Below are positions 23,907 through 26,778 of a stretch of 26,778 nt of DNA, piece after piece. Positions within the stretch are counted from its first letter, which is position 1, and every line of letters begins with the position of its first letter. This stretch comes from CANHEE01 sp049316985 (GTDB lineage: Bacteria > Bacteroidota > Bacteroidia > Chitinophagales > Saprospiraceae), in the NCBI GenBank assembly GCA_049316985.1, contig JBMOJB010000031.1, positions 1-26,778 of the forward strand, given 5' to 3'. Under the pieces are notes generated by a model. It worked only from the letters and a program-made list of their open reading frames with translations. It made no database searches and was not told the DNA's origin. Made by a program: the position numbers and the translations under genes.

Positions 23907-25841
23907 ATGAAAGCTACAGCTGCTGAGTTTGAACAAAAAGTCCGCAAGGCCGAAGCACTCTTGTCAGGAGACACCCGGACGGAACAGCGCTTCGAACTGC
24001 TCCAAAATCTTATAGAATTTTATATTTATACTGACCTCAAAAAAGCCAGGAATTATATCGGCTTACAGGCCCAATTGCTGTCTGAACTAAACGCAGTTAA
24101 CTTTGAAGTTGATCACTTAAGCAACCTCGCCTTACTGGCCAATCTGGAGTACGATTTTGAAAAATCAGAGACTTATTTTCTACAAGCCATCGAATTACTG
24201 GAAGATAAAATCAGCAGCAATAAAAGAATTGATCTCTATCTCAATATCGCTGCGGTATTTTCCAATCAGAAAAAATTTACGCTGGCCGGAAAATACCTAA
24301 ATCTTGCATCAAAAATGCTGGACAGAAATCCCGATCCATTGTTGAACGGGTATTTTCATTTCCGGCTCGCCTATTTTTATCTGGAAGAAGGGAATTTCGC
24401 TATGGCAGTAGAGCTGTTTTCCGAAGCAGAGGACATCTTCGAGCTTTATGAGGGAATTTTACCGCTAAAAGCCATAAATTTCCTGATCTTTATTGAGACC
24501 GGCAGAGGGCGGATGTACTACATGCAAGGGAACTACGCTAGTTCCATCACGCATTATCTGAAGGCTTTGGCGCTGTGTGAAAACTATGGCATCAGCTCGA
24601 GAATTTCGCATCATTACGTAAATATTGGGAGTGCCTTCATGGGATTAAATGACATAGCTGCTGCAGAAAACTATTTTATCCGATCCATTGAATTCGAAGA
24701 AGACAGCAGCACGCTGGCTCGAGCAATTGCCTATTCAAACCTCGGTAAGTGCAGTGTTACAAGAGGTGAATATGATAAAGCTGTGGATGAATTGAATTTG
24801 TCGAGGGAATTATTTCTGAAGAACAATTCGAAGGATTATTTCAATCTGGCCTCTGTCGAAAACTACCTTGCAGAGTTATTTTCCTTAAATGAGAAGGAAA
24901 AGAAAAAAGAAAAACACCTGAAGAAATCCCTGATTTTCGCTGAAAAATCAAAAAATCAACTGCAAATTCGGAATGTCAGTGCCAATCTTGCTGACCATTA
25001 CAGCAAAACAGGTGACTTCGAAAAAGCATACAAATACCTGAAAAAGTCGCAGACTGCTTTGGAACACCACATTCATAAGACCAAAGAAGAAGAAATCGAA
25101 CGACTTTCAATGATTCGCGATATTGAGAAAAGTCGCAATGAAGCTAAGATTGAAAAAATGAAAGCGGTGCAGCTGCAACATCGAGCGCTTAGGGCTCAGA
25201 TGAATCCCCATTTTATGTTCAATCTCCTAAATGCCATTCAGTCGGAAGTAAATGCGGGCAATCTCGATGTTGCCTCTGACAATCTGTCCAGTTTTGCCAG
25301 CCTGATGCGCGAAAGTCTCGAGAATTCAGACCGGGAGATTATAACTTTAGAGCGTGAGATTGACTTCCTCAACAATTATATTGAACTCAATCAAAAAATG
25401 CGGTTCAATTCACGATTGGACTATCGCATTCACATTGATGACGAACTCGAACCCGATATCATGGGTGTGCCGAGTATGATTATACAACCGTATGTTGAAA
25501 ATGCCATCGAACATGGGCTTAAATCTATTCAAAAAGGAATGCTGTCCGTCTCTTTTAATCTCTACGATGATGACAATATCATCTGCATCGTGGAGGATAA
25601 TGGTGTTGGCAGAAAAGTAGCCATGCAACGCAAAAATGCCGCTAAGCAACTAAAAAAGCACCGATCGATGGGTACTACAATTACCGAAGAAAGATTGAAA
25701 TTTATCCACGAGGACCTGAATCAATCTGATCTGGAATTTATAGTGACGGAAGACCTAAGCGATGAACATACCGGTGAAGCCAACGGCACGAGAGTGTCGA
25801 TCATAATACCCATATTGGAGTTAAAGAAGTACAATTCCTGA
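23907..25841 (+). CDS. Soluble TPR sensor histidine kinase (LytS/YehU-type His_kinase)
   Basis: Taken from the ATG at 23907 (644 residues). The open frame extends upstream to a TTG in the terminator tail, which is an unlikely start. Residues 1 to about 400 form tandem TPR-like helical repeats (for example GNYASSITHYLKALALCENYG and GEYDKAVDELNLSRELF). A charged coiled coil (about 395-425) follows. The His_kinase domain contains LRAQMNPHFMFNLLNAIQSE with the phospho-accepting His435. The HATPase_c domain has the N-box QPYVENAIEHG (around 530) and the G-box VEDNGVGR (around 562). There is no signal peptide and no membrane segment; most related Bacteroidota TPR kinases have a transmembrane helix before the kinase core, so this one appears cytoplasmic. 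Kinases of this class normally pair with a LytTR response regulator; none is in the window. Confidence 0.92.
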   Translation: MKATAAEFEQKVRKAEALLSGDTRTEQRFELLQNLIEFYIYTDLKKARNYIGLQAQLLSELNAVNFEVDHLSNLALLANLEYDFEKSETYFLQAIELLEDKISSNKRIDLYLNIAAVFSNQKKFTLAGKYLNLASKMLDRNPDPLLNGYFHFRLAYFYLEEGNFAMAVELFSEAEDIFELYEGILPLKAINFLIFIETGRGRMYYMQGNYASSITHYLKALALCENYGISSRISHHYVNIGSAFMGLNDIAAAENYFIRSIEFEEDSSTLARAIAYSNLGKCSVTRGEYDKAVDELNLSRELFLKNNSKDYFNLASVENYLAELFSLNEKEKKKEKHLKKSLIFAEKSKNQLQIRNVSANLADHYSKTGDFEKAYKYLKKSQTALEHHIHKTKEEEIERLSMIRDIEKSRNEAKIEKMKAVQLQHRALRAQMNPHFMFNLLNAIQSEVNAGNLDVASDNLSSFASLMRESLENSDREIITLEREIDFLNNYIELNQKMRFNSRLDYRIHIDDELEPDIMGVPSMIIQPYVENAIEHGLKSIQKGMLSVSFNLYDDDNIICIVEDNGVGRKVAMQRKNAAKQLKKHRSMGTTITEERLKFIHEDLNQSDLEFIVTEDLSDEHTGEANGTRVSIIIPILELKKYNS

Positions 25842-25861
25842 ACTTTAGATTTCACATTTAC

Positions 25862-26778
25862 ATGCCTTATATAAAAAACTCCAATTATTATCCGGCCTGG
25901 TATCTTCCGAATGGTCATTTTGAAACCATATACCCTTCTGTTTTCAGAAAAAATGAAATACTCAACTGGTCACGAGAAAGACTTGAATTAAGTGATGGGG
26001 ATTTCCTTGATCTGGATTGGCTGAGGCAGGACAAAAAACAATTGGTCATTTTGACACATGGTCTGGAAGGTAGTAGCAGAAGGCCCTACTGTGAAGGAAT
26101 GGCACTAAAAATGTATGCTGAAGGCTGGGATATTCTGGCATGGAATTGCCGATCATGCAGTGGCGAAATGAACAGAAGCGCTAAGCTATACTCACATGCA
26201 GATATAGATGACATTGCCGCTGTAATTGAACATGCTGACAGCCAGTTTCAGTATAATTCCGTTGTACTGATTGGATTTAGCATGGGTGGCGCGATCTCTC
26301 TCAACTACCTGGGTAGGCATGAAAAAGTAAGCCAAAGCATCACAGCTGCGATTGGCTTTTCAATGCCCACTCACCTTAAAACCAGTGTGCTGAAATTAGA
26401 AGAAAGGGGAAACAGGATTTACAAGAAGCGATTTTTACGACAATTGTCAGAAAAGATCAGGATAAAAGCGCAACAATACCCCGATCTATTGAACGCATCT
26501 AACCTGGACAAAATACAATTGTGGACCGATTTCGATGAATGGTATTCTGCGCCTATGAATGGATTGACTAATGCCGAGGAATTTTACCAAAAAGCATCTG
26601 CTATTAATGTCCTTGAGCAAATCAAAGTGCCTTTTTTAATTTGCAACGCCCAAAATGATCCTTTACTGGGACCGCTTTGTTCTCCCATAGAAATGGCGAA
26701 TAAGCAGGATAATTTCTGGCTGGAGACTCCCAGATATGGCGGACATGTCGGCTTTTTTCCCCTACGCGATTCCTCTTT
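25862..26778 (+). CDS. YheT-family alpha/beta hydrolase (3' end off window)
   Basis: The ATG at 25862 lies 21 bases after the kinase stop. 305 complete codons are present before the window ends. The opening PAWYLPNGHFETIYPS matches the conserved N-terminal 'NGHLQTI' signature of the YheT/EMB8 family. The oxyanion region is THGLEGSS (65-72), the nucleophile elbow is GFSMGG (138-143) with Ser140, the acidic triad residue is in NAQNDPLL, and the His is in GGHVGF near the end of the available sequence. Only a short C-terminal tail should be missing. The substrate of this family is not settled; esterase or lipase-like activity on small acyl esters is the usual inference. It may be co-transcribed with the kinase. 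Confidence 0.92.
   Translation, partial: MPYIKNSNYYPAWYLPNGHFETIYPSVFRKNEILNWSRERLELSDGDFLDLDWLRQDKKQLVILTHGLEGSSRRPYCEGMALKMYAEGWDILAWNCRSCSGEMNRSAKLYSHADIDDIAAVIEHADSQFQYNSVVLIGFSMGGAISLNYLGRHEKVSQSITAAIGFSMPTHLKTSVLKLEERGNRIYKKRFLRQLSEKIRIKAQQYPDLLNASNLDKIQLWTDFDEWYSAPMNGLTNAEEFYQKASAINVLEQIKVPFLICNAQNDPLLGPLCSPIEMANKQDNFWLETPRYGGHVGFFPLRDSS

Overview
The window looks like a chromosomal segment from a Bacteroidota bacterium, most likely of the Saprospiraceae/Chitinophagales type. The grounds are very large secreted repeat proteins, one ending in a gliding-motility (type IX secretion, type B) C-terminal domain; promoter-like TAnnTTTG -7 boxes; little sign of Shine-Dalgarno sequences; a TPR/LytS-type kinase; and a set of housekeeping genes common in that phylum. 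The family-level placement is an impression from gene content, not a phylogeny.

Layout. (1) 1-5141, minus strand: a secreted multidomain surface protein of at least 1713 residues whose C-terminus lies off the window; its second half is a duplicated four-domain block. (2) 5142-6045: AT-rich divergent intergenic region. (3) 6046-7274, plus: murQ (muramic acid 6-phosphate etherase) and a small Bacteroidota-type hypothetical gene. (4) 7275-7756: repeats, small palindromes and a terminator. (5) 7757-15958, minus: a 2733-residue type IX-secreted protein with DUF11 and SdrD-B-like domains, fifteen HYR-like units rich in Cys and a CHU_C/type B sorting domain. (6) 21125 down to 16371, minus: a likely operon of alkyltransferase-like protein, geranylgeranyl-reductase-family flavoprotein, recQ and mscS, closed by a strong terminator at 16311-16351. 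(7) 21252-23276, plus: membrane sensor kinase, a 40-residue lipoprotein that is easily missed, and radC. (8) 23501-26778, plus: a good Bacteroidota-type promoter, a 62-residue peptide with a double-glycine leader, a strong terminator, a soluble TPR histidine kinase of the LytS/YehU type, and a YheT-family alpha/beta hydrolase cut by the window edge.

The part most worth following up is the last one: a self-contained double-glycine peptide gene directly upstream of a cytoplasmic TPR sensor kinase, with a terminator and no obvious kinase promoter between them. This could be a peptide-signalling or attenuation-controlled unit. The two giant surface proteins carry informative internal duplication (a 1.4-kb four-domain block in one, a 1230-bp five-unit higher-order repeat in the other) and a Cys pattern that suggests a covalently linked domain chain. 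No tRNA, rRNA, CRISPR array, transposase or phage gene was seen.
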